From LMUY01 sp965199555 (lineage in GTDB: Bacteria; Pseudomonadota; Alphaproteobacteria; Acetobacterales; Acetobacteraceae), in the NCBI GenBank assembly GCA_965199555.1, contig CBDASJ010000020.1:1-64000 (forward strand): DNA of 64,000 nt, in the 5' to 3' direction. This document shows, piece after piece, positions 24,442 to 33,016 of this stretch. The notes beneath the pieces were generated by a model. The model saw only the letters and a list, made by a program, of their open reading frames with translations. It was not told where the DNA came from and did no database searches. The translations under genes and the position numbers were made by a program. Each line of letters starts with the position of its first letter. The stretch's first letter is position 1.

Positions 24442-25746
24442 ATGGACCACAAAAGCCTGCTCACCATCGCCCAACGAACCGCAGGCCCGTGGCTTGACAC
24501 GCGCGACGGCGACATCCGCGCGGACCGGGCAAATGGGCGCCGGGCCGCAAGCAAGGACCTCGCCTTGGTCACCCGCCGGCACCGCGACTTCGAAGATGGG
24601 CTGCTCGGCCGGGCCAAGGCCGCCACCCTGGCCTTTCGCAGCGACCTGACCGCGCTGGCTACCGATCTCGGCCGCCAGGTGGACGACCTCGCCCGCGAAC
24701 GGGACGAGCATATCGGCCAGAAATTGCGCGAAAGCCGCGAGGAACGGCAGCGCGTGCTGGCGGCGCTGGAGTCCCGCCGCGGCCCCTCCTCCGCCCGGTT
24801 CAGCGCCCAGGCGCGGGCGTTGGAGCAGGCCGAACGCGACCACCGCAGCGTCCGCGCCGCCGTGGGCGGCCGTTTGCTGCGCCGTCAGATGGTGGGCGGC
24901 TACTGGGCCGTGCTGCTGATGCTGGCGGTGGCGGAGGTGCCGATCAACCGCCTGGCCTTCGAGTTGTTCTTCCAGGAGCAGCCCTTGCTGTCCCTGATCC
25001 TGGCCGGGGCGGTGGGCATCGCCCTGATGTTCCTGGCCCACCTCACCGGGCTGCTGGTGCGGCGGGAGCCGCAGCCGCCGCGCTGGCGGCAAGTTCGGCA
25101 TTTCGGCGGCATCGTGCTGGTGCTGCTCGTCACGGCGATGCTGGTCTACGCGCTGGCCACCATGCGCCAGCTCTACATCCAATTGCTGCAGAACGAAGGC
25201 GGCTCGCTGCAGCAGCAGGTGGAAGCCATCCTGCGCGGCAATGCCGCCTCCGCCGTGACGCAGGTCGCGTCCACCCAGCTCGGCGTCGCCGGATACACGC
25301 TGATGGCGCTGAACCTCACCTTGTTCGTGGTAGGGGCCGCGGCCTCCTTCCTGCGGCACGATCCCCACCCGGATTACGAGGCGGCCTGGCGCGCGGACCG
25401 CCGCGGGCGCGCCCGGCTGACGCGCACACGCGCCCGGTTCGAGGCACGGCTCGACGCCGTGCAGAAGGAGCATGACGCGCGGGTGCGCGCCCTGGACGAG
25501 CTGCTGCGGGAAACCGAAGCCAAGCACGACCAGTTGGCGGCGCAGGCCGCCGCGGTGGAGCCGTTCTTTGCCGACACCGTGGCGCGGATCGCCAATGGCG
25601 TGCGCAGCCGCTCCCTGGCCTTCGTGGAAGGTGCCCTGGCCGCCCTGCCGGAGGGTGCGGCCGGCGGCTCCATCGCCGACATCCAGGCGCTGGGGGAGCA
25701 CGCCGTCCGACAGGCCTTGCTGGGCGGGGGAGAGGAGGCGGCATGA
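24442..25746 (+). CDS. Coiled-coil protein with four membrane helices, unknown function
   Basis: A 434-aa protein from ATG 24442 (an upstream in-frame ATG at 24379 is possible). The N-terminal 150 residues are highly charged and helical (LARERDEHIGQKLRESREER and similar), then four TM helices follow at about 165-330 (WAVLLMLAVAEVPINRLAF, LLSLILAGAVGIALMFLAHL, IVLVLLVTAMLVYALATM, TLMALNLTLFVVGAAASFL), then a second Arg/Glu-rich coiled coil (DRRGRARLTRTRARFEARLD) and an Ala-rich end. I do not recognise a family. The next gene overlaps by ATGA, so the two work together. Symmetric cytoplasmic coiled coils suggest an assembly or sensing role. Confidence 0.75.
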   Translation: MDHKSLLTIAQRTAGPWLDTRDGDIRADRANGRRAASKDLALVTRRHRDFEDGLLGRAKAATLAFRSDLTALATDLGRQVDDLARERDEHIGQKLRESREERQRVLAALESRRGPSSARFSAQARALEQAERDHRSVRAAVGGRLLRRQMVGGYWAVLLMLAVAEVPINRLAFELFFQEQPLLSLILAGAVGIALMFLAHLTGLLVRREPQPPRWRQVRHFGGIVLVLLVTAMLVYALATMRQLYIQLLQNEGGSLQQQVEAILRGNAASAVTQVASTQLGVAGYTLMALNLTLFVVGAAASFLRHDPHPDYEAAWRADRRGRARLTRTRARFEARLDAVQKEHDARVRALDELLRETEAKHDQLAAQAAAVEPFFADTVARIANGVRSRSLAFVEGALAALPEGAAGGSIADIQALGEHAVRQALLGGGEEAA

Positions 25747-26495
25747 GGCGCCTGCCGATCCTGGCCGCCTTTCTGGCCGTGTCCGTGTCGGCCCATGCGG
25801 CGGAAGACTATTGCAGCTATGGCCACGCCACCGCGGTGCTGCTGGTGGACCGCACCACCCAGTTCGACGACACCGACCGCTCCGTGTTCTTGGACGCGAC
25901 GGCCGGGCTGATCGCCCAGCTCGGGCCCGGCGACCGGCTGGTGGGCTACACCATGACCGGCGCCTACACCGAAAGCCGCAAGCTGTTCGAGCAATGCAAG
26001 CCGGGCTGCCCGGACGAAGGGTTTTTCGCCGGGCTGATGTCGGCCTGCTCGCCCGTGGTGGCCCGGGCCCGGCTGCGCGACTTCACCACCGCGCTGGCCG
26101 CCGAACTGGCCACCATGCTGCGCGACCCGGAGCAGACGCCGCAATCCGACCTGTTGCGCACGGTGGCGGAAGTGACCCGCGCCTACGCCACGGCGGCCGA
26201 CGGCGCACGGCCGATCCGCACCGTGATCCTGTTCTCCGACCTGCTGGAGAACTCGACCGTGCTGCCGGAACGCGACCTGCGGCGGCTACCGCCCGCCCGT
26301 AGCCTGCAACGGCTGGACCAGGCCGGCCTGGCGCCGCGCGTGGCGGGCGCGACCGTGCGGGTGTTCGGCTTCGGCCGCGATGACGCGCCGGGCCGGCCGC
26401 CTTTGCCCCAGGACCAGCGGCAACGGATCGCGCAGGTCTGGCAGCAATGGTTTCGCGCCGGGGGCGCCACGGAGGTGGAGCTGGGGTTCCGCTGA
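25743..26495 (+). CDS. Secreted VWA-like protein
   Basis: A 250-aa protein with signal peptide MRRLPILAAFLAVSVSAHAA and a mature domain of von Willebrand A character: TAVLLVDRTTQFDDTDRSVF (in the MIDAS position, but DxTxQ rather than DxSxS), LGPGDRLVGYTM and RTVILFSDLLENSTVLP, then VRVFGFGRDDA. Four Cys in the first half (DYCSYGHAT, FEQCKPGC, SACSP) suggest periplasmic disulfides. Start ATG 25743 overlaps the stop of the coiled-coil membrane protein. Probably the periplasmic partner of that protein; molecular role unknown. Confidence 0.78.
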   Translation: MRRLPILAAFLAVSVSAHAAEDYCSYGHATAVLLVDRTTQFDDTDRSVFLDATAGLIAQLGPGDRLVGYTMTGAYTESRKLFEQCKPGCPDEGFFAGLMSACSPVVARARLRDFTTALAAELATMLRDPEQTPQSDLLRTVAEVTRAYATAADGARPIRTVILFSDLLENSTVLPERDLRRLPPARSLQRLDQAGLAPRVAGATVRVFGFGRDDAPGRPPLPQDQRQRIAQVWQQWFRAGGATEVELGFR

Positions 26496-26585
26496 TATCC
26501 GGGCGGCAAGGCCCCGAACCGCCGTATTGACACCCAATCGCCCCGGTGCACACCGTCCGTTCGGGTAAAAATCGGGGCGGGAAAC

Positions 26586-28385
26586 ATGGATAAACCGGAC
26601 GCTTCTGCTGGCACGCGGCTGCGCCTGCGCAGCCGCCGCTGGTTCGATGACGCGACCAACCCCGGCATGACCGCGCTCTACATCGAGCGGATGATGAATT
26701 ACGGCCTGACGCAGGAGGAACTGCAGGGCGGCAAGCCGGTCATCGGCATCGCGCAGACCGGCAGCGACATCGTGCCCTGCAACCGCCATCACATCGAGCT
26801 GGCGAAGCGCACGCGCGACGGCATCCGCGACGCCGGCGGCATTCCGCTGGAATTCCCGGTGCACCCGTTGCAGGAAACGCTGAAGCGCCCCACCGCGGCA
26901 TTGGACCGCAACCTCGCCTATCTCGGCCTGGTGGAAGTTTTGCACGGCTACCCGCTGGACGGCGTGGTGCTGACCACCGGGTGCGACAAGACGACGCCGG
27001 CCTGCCTGATGGCCGCGGCGACGGTCAACATCCCCGCTATCGTCCTGTCCGGCGGCCCGATGCTGGATGGCTGGTGGAAGGGCCGACTATCCGGCTCCGG
27101 CACCATCGTGTGGGAAGCGCGCAAGCTGCTGGCCGAAGGGGAGATCGGCTACAAGGAGTTCATGAGCATGGTGGCCAGCTCGGCGCCGTCGCCGGGCCAT
27201 TGCAACACCATGGGCACGGCCACCAGCATGAACAGCCTGGCGGAAGCGCTGGGCATGTCGCTGCCCGGCTGCGCCGCCATCCCCGCGCCGTATCGCGAGC
27301 GTGCCTGGATGGCCTACGAAACCGGGCGCCGCATCGTCGCCATGGTGCACGAGAACCTGCGTCCGTCCGACATCATGACGCAGCAGGCGTTCGAGAACGT
27401 CGTGGTGGCCGCCGCGGCGCTCGGCGCTAGCAGCAACTGCCCCATCCACATGGTCGCCATCGCCCGGCACATGGGGGTGGACCACACGCTGGACGATTGG
27501 CAGCGCGTGGGGGCGGACATCCCGCTGCTGGTGGATTGCCAGCCGGCCGGGCGGTTCCTGGGCGAGGGCTTCCACCGCGCGGGCGGCGTCCCGGCCGTGA
27601 TGAAGGAGCTGCTGGACGCCGGCAAGCTGCACAGCGGCGCGCGCACCGTCAGCGGCCGGACGCTGAAGGAGGATCTGGATGCCGTGGAAGCGCCGGACCG
27701 CGAGGTGATCCGGGCGTTCGACACGCCGATGATGCCGGCGGCGGGCTACGTGGTGATGGGCGGCAACCTGTTCGACTCCGCCGTGATGAAGACCAGCGTG
27801 ATCGACCCGGCGTTCCGGGCACGGTTCCTGTCGGACCCGGACCGCCCCAACGTGTTCGAAGGCAAGGCCGTCGTGTTCGAAGGGCCGGAGGACTACCACG
27901 ACCGCATCGAGGACCCGGCCCTAGGGGTGGACGAGCACACGCTGCTGGTGATCCGCAACTGCGGCCCGATCGGCTATCCCGGCGGGGCGGAGGTGGTGAA
28001 CATGCAGCCACCGGCCGCGCTGCTGAAGCGCGGCATCGCCGCGTTGCCGACCATGGGCGACGGCCGCCAATCCGGCACCAGCGGCAGCCCTTCCATCCTC
28101 AACATCTCCCCGGAAGCAGCCGTCGGCGGCGGCCTGGCGCTGTTGCAAACCGGCGATCGGGTGCGCATCGACCTCAACACCCGCAAGGTGGACGTGCTGA
28201 TCCCCGACGCGGAGCTGGACGCCCGCCGCGCCGCCTGGACCCCGCCCAAGCTCGACAGCAAGACGCCGTGGGAGCAGATCCACCGCAACACCGTGGGCCA
28301 GCACGGCACCGGCGCCTGCCTGGAAACGGCGACGCTGTTCCTGGACATCGTGCAAACGCGCGGCGAGTCGCGTCACAATCACTAG
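26586..28385 (+). CDS. IlvD/Edd family dehydratase (sugar-acid dehydratase type)
   Basis: A 599-aa Fe-S cluster dehydratase. Key parts: IGIAQTGSDIVPCNRHHIEL, VLTTGCDKTTPACLMAAATV and SPGHCNTMGTATSMNSLAEA (cluster Cys), MPAAGYVVMGGNLFDSAVMK, YPGGAEVVNM and MGDGRQSGTSGSPSILNISP. The length and motifs NRHHIEL and GWWKGRLSGSGT fit the pentonate/sugar-acid dehydratases (arabinonate, xylonate, galactarate) rather than the dihydroxy-acid dehydratase of branched-chain synthesis. The start follows a GGGCGGG-rich stretch. It is monocistronic here, so the pathway partners lie elsewhere. Confidence 0.88.
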   Translation: MDKPDASAGTRLRLRSRRWFDDATNPGMTALYIERMMNYGLTQEELQGGKPVIGIAQTGSDIVPCNRHHIELAKRTRDGIRDAGGIPLEFPVHPLQETLKRPTAALDRNLAYLGLVEVLHGYPLDGVVLTTGCDKTTPACLMAAATVNIPAIVLSGGPMLDGWWKGRLSGSGTIVWEARKLLAEGEIGYKEFMSMVASSAPSPGHCNTMGTATSMNSLAEALGMSLPGCAAIPAPYRERAWMAYETGRRIVAMVHENLRPSDIMTQQAFENVVVAAAALGASSNCPIHMVAIARHMGVDHTLDDWQRVGADIPLLVDCQPAGRFLGEGFHRAGGVPAVMKELLDAGKLHSGARTVSGRTLKEDLDAVEAPDREVIRAFDTPMMPAAGYVVMGGNLFDSAVMKTSVIDPAFRARFLSDPDRPNVFEGKAVVFEGPEDYHDRIEDPALGVDEHTLLVIRNCGPIGYPGGAEVVNMQPPAALLKRGIAALPTMGDGRQSGTSGSPSILNISPEAAVGGGLALLQTGDRVRIDLNTRKVDVLIPDAELDARRAAWTPPKLDSKTPWEQIHRNTVGQHGTGACLETATLFLDIVQTRGESRHNH

Positions 28386-28442
28386 GGTTAGCCGTTCGCT
28401 GCTGTACTCAGAACACATCAGGGCAACCGCGTGTTTGACTGT

Positions 28443-28467
28443 GGAACGGTGAGTTCCCGCCGCCGTT
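28443..28467 (+). promoter_or_regulatory. Candidate EcfG-type general stress promoter
   Basis: GGAAC at 28443-28447 and CGTT at 28464-28467 with a 16-base spacer match the consensus known for the alphaproteobacterial stress sigma factor EcfG. It is 66 bases before the GH1-like gene and oriented toward it. The nearby Mn catalase makes stress control plausible. Confidence 0.45.
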
Positions 28468-28532
28468 GAGCAGGTCATGTCGTCAACGAACCACCGACGG
28501 ACCGTCTACCAACCCGACAACGGCGGTCCTGA

Positions 28533-29864
28533 GTGACCGTCGCCGCCGATGGTGATGTGTGGGCCACCACGGTTAGCTCCGGGCCTCCGGCTGTTTGGGG
28601 CGGGGTGGAATGCAGTGTGGTCCGGGTTGGTGACGAATGGCGGGACCAGGTCAAGGAGACCGGTCACCATACGCGCGGCGCCGGCGACATCGCCCTGCTC
28701 GCGGCCCTGGGCGTGCAAACCGTACGCTATCCCGTGCTATGGGAGCGAACCGCCGGCGGCGCTGCGGATTGGGACTGGCATGATCGGCAACTCAGCGCCT
28801 TGCAACGACACGGCATGGGGGTGGTGGCGGGCCTGATGCATCACGGGTCCGGCCCGGCCGGTACGGACCTGCTGGACCCCGCCCTGCCAGAAAAGCTCGC
28901 CGTGCACGCTGGCATGGCGGCGGAGCGGTATCCGTCCATCAAGCTGTGGACCGCGGTCAACGAGCCGCAAACCACGGCGCGGTTCAGTTGCCTGTATGGC
29001 CACTGGTACCCACACCAGCACGACACCGGCGCGTTCTTCCGCGCCCTGGTGAACCAATGCCGGGCGATCCTGCTGGCGGGCCGCGCCATTCGGGCACGAA
29101 CCGCGGATGCGCGCTTCATCCAAACGGAGGATGTGGGCCGCGTTTTCGCCACCCGGCCGCTGCGGGCGCAGGCGCATTACGAGAACATGCGGCGCTGGCT
29201 CAGCCTCGACCTGCTGTGCGGGCGTGTCGACTGGCGGCACCCTTGGCGCCGGCTGATCGAAGCGGCCGGCGTGTCGGCGCGGCACCTTGACGAGCTGGCC
29301 ACCGGGGAAGCGGCGCCGGACGTGATCGGCGTCAACCACTACGTGACCAGCGACCGCTTCCTGGACCATCGCTGCGCGCTCTACCCGGCCCATCTGCGCG
29401 GCGGCAACGGCCGGGTGCCGTATGCGGATACCGAAGCCGTGCGCGCCGACCTGGATTTGGGCGTAACCGGGTGGGAGCCTCGGCTGCGCGAGGTATGGCA
29501 GCGCTACGGCCGTCCCATGATCCTGTCCGAGGTGCATCTCGGCTGCGACGACCCGGAAGAGTCGGTCCGATGGCTCATGGAAGCCTGGACGGCGGCACAA
29601 ACGCTGCGGTCGGACGACATTCCGGTGAACGCCGTCGTGCCCTGGGCTTTGTTCGGCCTGGTTGACTGGGACACGATGCTGCGGGAGCGTCGCGGCCGGT
29701 TCGAGGCCGGTGCGCTCGATCCCCGAGCCGGCCCACCTCGGCCGACCCTGCTCGCCGCGGCGATCACCTGCCTGGCGCGCACCGGCGACTTTTCCCACCC
29801 ATGCTTGCTGGAGCCGGGGTGGTGGCGGCGGCATGGACGGGTCCACGAGTGCCTTCGGGCGTGA
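28533..29864 (+). CDS. Family 1 glycosyl hydrolase-like protein
   Basis: A 443-aa TIM-barrel protein of GH1 type. WGGVECSVVRVGDEWRDQ opens the barrel, the acid/base motif NEP lies in LWTAVNEPQTTARFS, and the nucleophile-type Glu is in MILSEVHLGCDD; VRYPVLWER and GVNHYVTSDRFLD are other family blocks. Related proteins in alpha- and betaproteobacteria are found near UDP-galactopyranose mutase genes and often carry a C-terminal sugar-nucleotide reductase domain, absent here. Starts at GTG 28533. No signal peptide, so it is probably cytoplasmic. The following ABC exporter starts around its end, suggesting an operon. Confidence 0.82.
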   Translation: MTVAADGDVWATTVSSGPPAVWGGVECSVVRVGDEWRDQVKETGHHTRGAGDIALLAALGVQTVRYPVLWERTAGGAADWDWHDRQLSALQRHGMGVVAGLMHHGSGPAGTDLLDPALPEKLAVHAGMAAERYPSIKLWTAVNEPQTTARFSCLYGHWYPHQHDTGAFFRALVNQCRAILLAGRAIRARTADARFIQTEDVGRVFATRPLRAQAHYENMRRWLSLDLLCGRVDWRHPWRRLIEAAGVSARHLDELATGEAAPDVIGVNHYVTSDRFLDHRCALYPAHLRGGNGRVPYADTEAVRADLDLGVTGWEPRLREVWQRYGRPMILSEVHLGCDDPEESVRWLMEAWTAAQTLRSDDIPVNAVVPWALFGLVDWDTMLRERRGRFEAGALDPRAGPPRPTLLAAAITCLARTGDFSHPCLLEPGWWRRHGRVHECLRA

Positions 29865-29905
29865 AGCGGCCCAGGCGAGCAGGCCAGCAACACAGGAGCG
29901 AGCAG

Positions 29906-31654
29906 GTGCCCGGCACCGCACCGCGCTTCCTGTTCCACTACGTGGCGCGGCATCGCCGATCGATCATGTTGCTGTTTGCCGTCGTGGTGTCCGGCGCCAT
30001 GGCCGCCGTAACCGCTCAATACGGCTTGCGGCTCCTGGTCGACGCGATGACGGCGCCGGACCGTGACCTGCCTGCCGTAACTCGGGCGCTCGGGCTGTTC
30101 CTCGGCTTGCTGGCGCTGGAGAATGTCTGCTGGCGCGCGGGCGGGTTCATCGGCGCGCGTTCCGTCGTGGCGGTGAGCGAGGACATACGGGTCGACCTGT
30201 TCGCGGTGGTGAGCGCCCGGTCCTGGGATTTCTTCAGTGCCAAAGGAAGTGGCGCGCTGTCGGGGCGCATCACGGGCGCGGCCGAAGCCGCCACCGCGGT
30301 GCTGCGCACCCTGGTGTGGAACGTCTTGCCGCCTGCGACCGACTTGGTCGGGTCGGCGGTCGTGCTGTCGCTGGTGAACTGGCAGTTGGGCGCGGCGCTG
30401 GTCGGGGCTGCCGCGCCAGTCACCTTCTTGCTTCATACAATGGGCAAGCGCGGCTTTCGGCTGCACGAGGCCTATTACCGTGAGGCAGCCGAGACATCGG
30501 GCGCTTTGGCCGACGTGTTGGCCAACATAAGCCTTGTTCATGCGTTCGGCAGCCGCTTTCGCGAGCGAGACGGCTTGCGGCAGCGTATCCGCCGGGAAGG
30601 CAGCGCCCACACGGCGAGTTGGCAGTTCCTCGAACGGCTGCGCTGCGCCCACGACGTGGCGTTCTGGCTGGTCAACGCTGCGGTGTTGAGCGCGGCGGTC
30701 ATGCTGTGGCGCCACGGCGCACTCAGCACGGGCGGCGTCGTGGTCGCGTTGACGCTGACGCTGCGCGGGTTGGCCGGCTCCCGCGAACTGGGCTTGTCCC
30801 TGCTGGGCCTGTCGCAGCAATTGACTGCGGTGAGGGAAGCGGTCGGCGTGTTGGCCGATCTTGGTGCCCAGGCCGGTCCCGCGACTGGTGCGGCGATACA
30901 GGTACGGGAAGGCACGATCGAGTTGCGCGCGGTCCGGTTTGCGCCGTCTCCCCGAGAGCCCTTGTTCGACGGCTTCGATCTTCTTGTGCCTGCCGGGCAG
31001 CATATCGGTATCGTCGGACCGTCCGGTGCCGGGAAATCAACCCTGCTTCGGTTGATGCGCGGGGTGGTCCAACCGCAATTCGGAGTGGTGCTGTTCGATG
31101 GACAGGCGCTTATCGAGCCCGATCCCGCGGATGCGTTCTGCGTGGTCCCGCAGGAATCAACCCTGTTCCAGCGCAGCATCCTGACGAACCTCAGTTACGG
31201 GTGTGATGGCGCGAGTTGGCCCGAAGTGCTCGCCGTGTCGAAGGCGGTGGGCTGTGACCGCTTCGTGCGAGAGCTTGCCAACGGGTACGACACGATGGTG
31301 GGCGAACGCGGCGTGCGGCTGTCTGGCGGACAAAGGCAGCGGATCGCCGTCGCGCGGGCGCTGCTCCGCCGTGGCCCGGTGCTCTTGCTGGACGAAGCAA
31401 CCAGCGCTTTGGACAGCGCGGCCGAGTTGGAGGTGCAAAGCGCTTTGCTGCACTATGCCGCCAAGCGCACGATTGTTTCGGTGGCGCATCGGCTGTCCAC
31501 GGTGATGGAGTTCGACAGGGTTGTCGTGCTTGAGGCCGGACGCATCATCGAAGATGGGCCGCCGGCCGAACTACGCCGGAGCAATGGCTATTTCGCCCGC
31601 ACGCTACAAATGCAACGCGGTGACTCAGAGGAAGCCGCCGCGTTGCCTCAATAG
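29906..31654 (+). CDS. ABC exporter, fused permease and ATPase
   Basis: A 582-aa half-transporter of the type I exporter class (MsbA/lipid-oligosaccharide exporter-like). Six TM helices occupy about residues 1-320 (SIMLLFAVVVSGAMAAVTAQ being the first), then the ATPase domain with Walker A GIVGPSGAGKSTLLRLMRG, Q-loop FCVVPQESTLFQRSI, signature VRLSGGQRQRIAVARALL, Walker B VLLLDEATSALDS and the H-loop VSVAHRLSTV. GTG 29906 with AGGAG eight bases upstream is preferred; GTG 29861, overlapping the previous stop, is the alternative. It probably exports the product of the surrounding sugar genes. Confidence 0.9.
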   Translation: MPGTAPRFLFHYVARHRRSIMLLFAVVVSGAMAAVTAQYGLRLLVDAMTAPDRDLPAVTRALGLFLGLLALENVCWRAGGFIGARSVVAVSEDIRVDLFAVVSARSWDFFSAKGSGALSGRITGAAEAATAVLRTLVWNVLPPATDLVGSAVVLSLVNWQLGAALVGAAAPVTFLLHTMGKRGFRLHEAYYREAAETSGALADVLANISLVHAFGSRFRERDGLRQRIRREGSAHTASWQFLERLRCAHDVAFWLVNAAVLSAAVMLWRHGALSTGGVVVALTLTLRGLAGSRELGLSLLGLSQQLTAVREAVGVLADLGAQAGPATGAAIQVREGTIELRAVRFAPSPREPLFDGFDLLVPAGQHIGIVGPSGAGKSTLLRLMRGVVQPQFGVVLFDGQALIEPDPADAFCVVPQESTLFQRSILTNLSYGCDGASWPEVLAVSKAVGCDRFVRELANGYDTMVGERGVRLSGGQRQRIAVARALLRRGPVLLLDEATSALDSAAELEVQSALLHYAAKRTIVSVAHRLSTVMEFDRVVVLEAGRIIEDGPPAELRRSNGYFARTLQMQRGDSEEAAALPQ

Positions 31655-31704
31655 ATTGTTCCTACTCGCAGTCAAGCTCGGCTCGATTGCGGAACCCCCG
31701 ACGA

Positions 31705-31751
31705 CCACGCGCACCTGCCCACGTCTTTCGACGGCAAGCAGATGCGCGTGG
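31705..31751. terminator. Branched inverted repeat between convergent genes, possible bidirectional terminator
   Basis: CCACGCGCA (31705-31713) and TGCGCGTGG (31743-31751) are perfect complements, and the loop contains a second hairpin CGTC-TTTC-GACG (31722-31733). It lies between the convergent ends of the ABC exporter and the Mn catalase. No T-run follows, so termination is inferred from position only. Confidence 0.4.
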
Positions 31752-31757
31752 CAAAGT

Positions 31758-32642
31758 TTAGAACTTGCCGATGGCCTCCGCACTCATCTGCTGGGTCTCG
31801 GCGCCGCTATCAGGGCGCGCTGGCCCAAGCACTGGTTCCTGGCCGAGAGGCTTGTTCACGAACGTGCTGTGCTGGCCTTTCCCGTCCAGTGCTGGCCCGC
31901 TGTTCCAAGGCGCGGGTGCCGGTTCCGAGCCGTCCACAGCCGTCGCAAAGAAGGCGTAGCTGAACTCCTGCGTCTCGTTTGCCTGGTTGAAGCTGTTCGG
32001 AATGGGGAGCGTTTCCGTCGCGCCGCCGAGCTCCTCGATGACGGCCAGCCATTGTTGCTGATGCATCGTGTCACGCGCGATCAGGAACGACAGCATCTTT
32101 TGCATGCCAGTATCCTTGGTCGCATTATACAACCGCACCGCCAGCACACGACCGGTGCTTTCGGCCGCCACGTTGCAATACATGTCGGCCGCAAGATTGC
32201 CGCTGGCATAGATATGCGACATGTCGAACGGCACGCCGTCGGCGTTCGCCGGGTAGGCGGACAGTCCCGTCGACAGGATATGTCGCTGAAGCATGCCCTC
32301 CATCATGTGACGCGGGCGCTCCCCGCCACCCATGACGGACGCGACGACACCGCTTGCCTGCGCGGCCGCATCCTTGGCGGAAGCGGGCGCCGTTTCGAGG
32401 TTGAGGGCGACGGCGGTCGCGAGCATTTCGATATGCCCCATTTCCTCCGTCGCAGTGTGCAGCAACATGTCGCGATACTTGGTTGTTGGGCCGCGCGCGC
32501 CCCAGGCCTGGAAGAAATACTGCATGCACACGCGTATCTCCCCCTCAATGCCGCCAATGGCCTGCTGTAGTTGGCGGGCAAACAAGGGGTCCGGCGTTTC
32601 AACGCTAACTGGCCACTGCATACGTTTATCGTGATAAAACAT
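31758..32642 (-). CDS. Manganese catalase
   Basis: A 294-aa di-manganese catalase that dismutates hydrogen peroxide. The four-helix-bundle ligands are visible: Glu in QAIGGIEGEIRVCMQYFF, Glu and His in LLHTATEEMGHIEMLATAVA, Glu in CNVAAESTGRVLAVRLY and His in ARDTMHQQQWLAVIEELG. The C-terminal part PIPNSFNQANETQEFSYAFF is conserved in the family. ATG 32642 is preceded by GGAAGG. It is convergent with the ABC exporter, in a neighbourhood of exported-sugar genes and a possible stress promoter. Confidence 0.95.
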   Translation of the reverse strand: MFYHDKRMQWPVSVETPDPLFARQLQQAIGGIEGEIRVCMQYFFQAWGARGPTTKYRDMLLHTATEEMGHIEMLATAVALNLETAPASAKDAAAQASGVVASVMGGGERPRHMMEGMLQRHILSTGLSAYPANADGVPFDMSHIYASGNLAADMYCNVAAESTGRVLAVRLYNATKDTGMQKMLSFLIARDTMHQQQWLAVIEELGGATETLPIPNSFNQANETQEFSYAFFATAVDGSEPAPAPWNSGPALDGKGQHSTFVNKPLGQEPVLGPARPDSGAETQQMSAEAIGKF

Positions 32643-33016
32643 GGGAAACCTTCCGCTGCGAGGCCGCCACTTGCAGCGCAGACGAACGCAGGCGCAATGC
32701 CAAATGTCGGCAACTGAGCACTGATTTGATCACAAAGCCGCAATGGCGAAAACAAAGGTCGCATCGAATTCGAAGTTCGTTGCTGATTACGGCCTTTGAT
32801 TCATTTCCCGTTCACTTCACCGCTAGGGTTCTTGCTTTCTTCGGCAAAGCCGGGTGTATAGATCCTAATCGAATTGCAACCATGCTGAGCAGCGTGGAGG
32901 TCGATCGGCCCAGCTCGCCAGATTGACGTCCACTCGCAACCGGAGATCGAAAACGTGTCGCGTGTAACAAATTCGCCAGGTCCAGCGCGCTCACATCTCG
33001 ATCGCGCAGTCAGCGC
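32643..33016. other. Divergent intergenic region, no gene seen
   Basis: About 370 bases of lower GC between the Mn catalase and the GT-UGM fusion gene. It should hold both promoters. TATAGA at 32857-32862 with TTGCTT at 32832-32837 (19-base spacer) is a weak candidate for the rightward promoter. CGAATTCG near 32766 is a small palindrome. Frames here are short and without recognisable protein features. Confidence 0.4.

Noticed and set aside
23130..26495. Ku plus the coiled-coil/VWA pair as one defence island
   Set aside because: The ku gene is separated by almost 400 bases and a broken ribbon frame, and no nuclease, helicase or other defence domain is seen; the link is only proximity.
26527..26570. 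Promoter for the dehydratase gene starting with TTGACA at 26527
   Set aside because: The -35-like box is perfect but no acceptable -10 lies 16-19 bases downstream.
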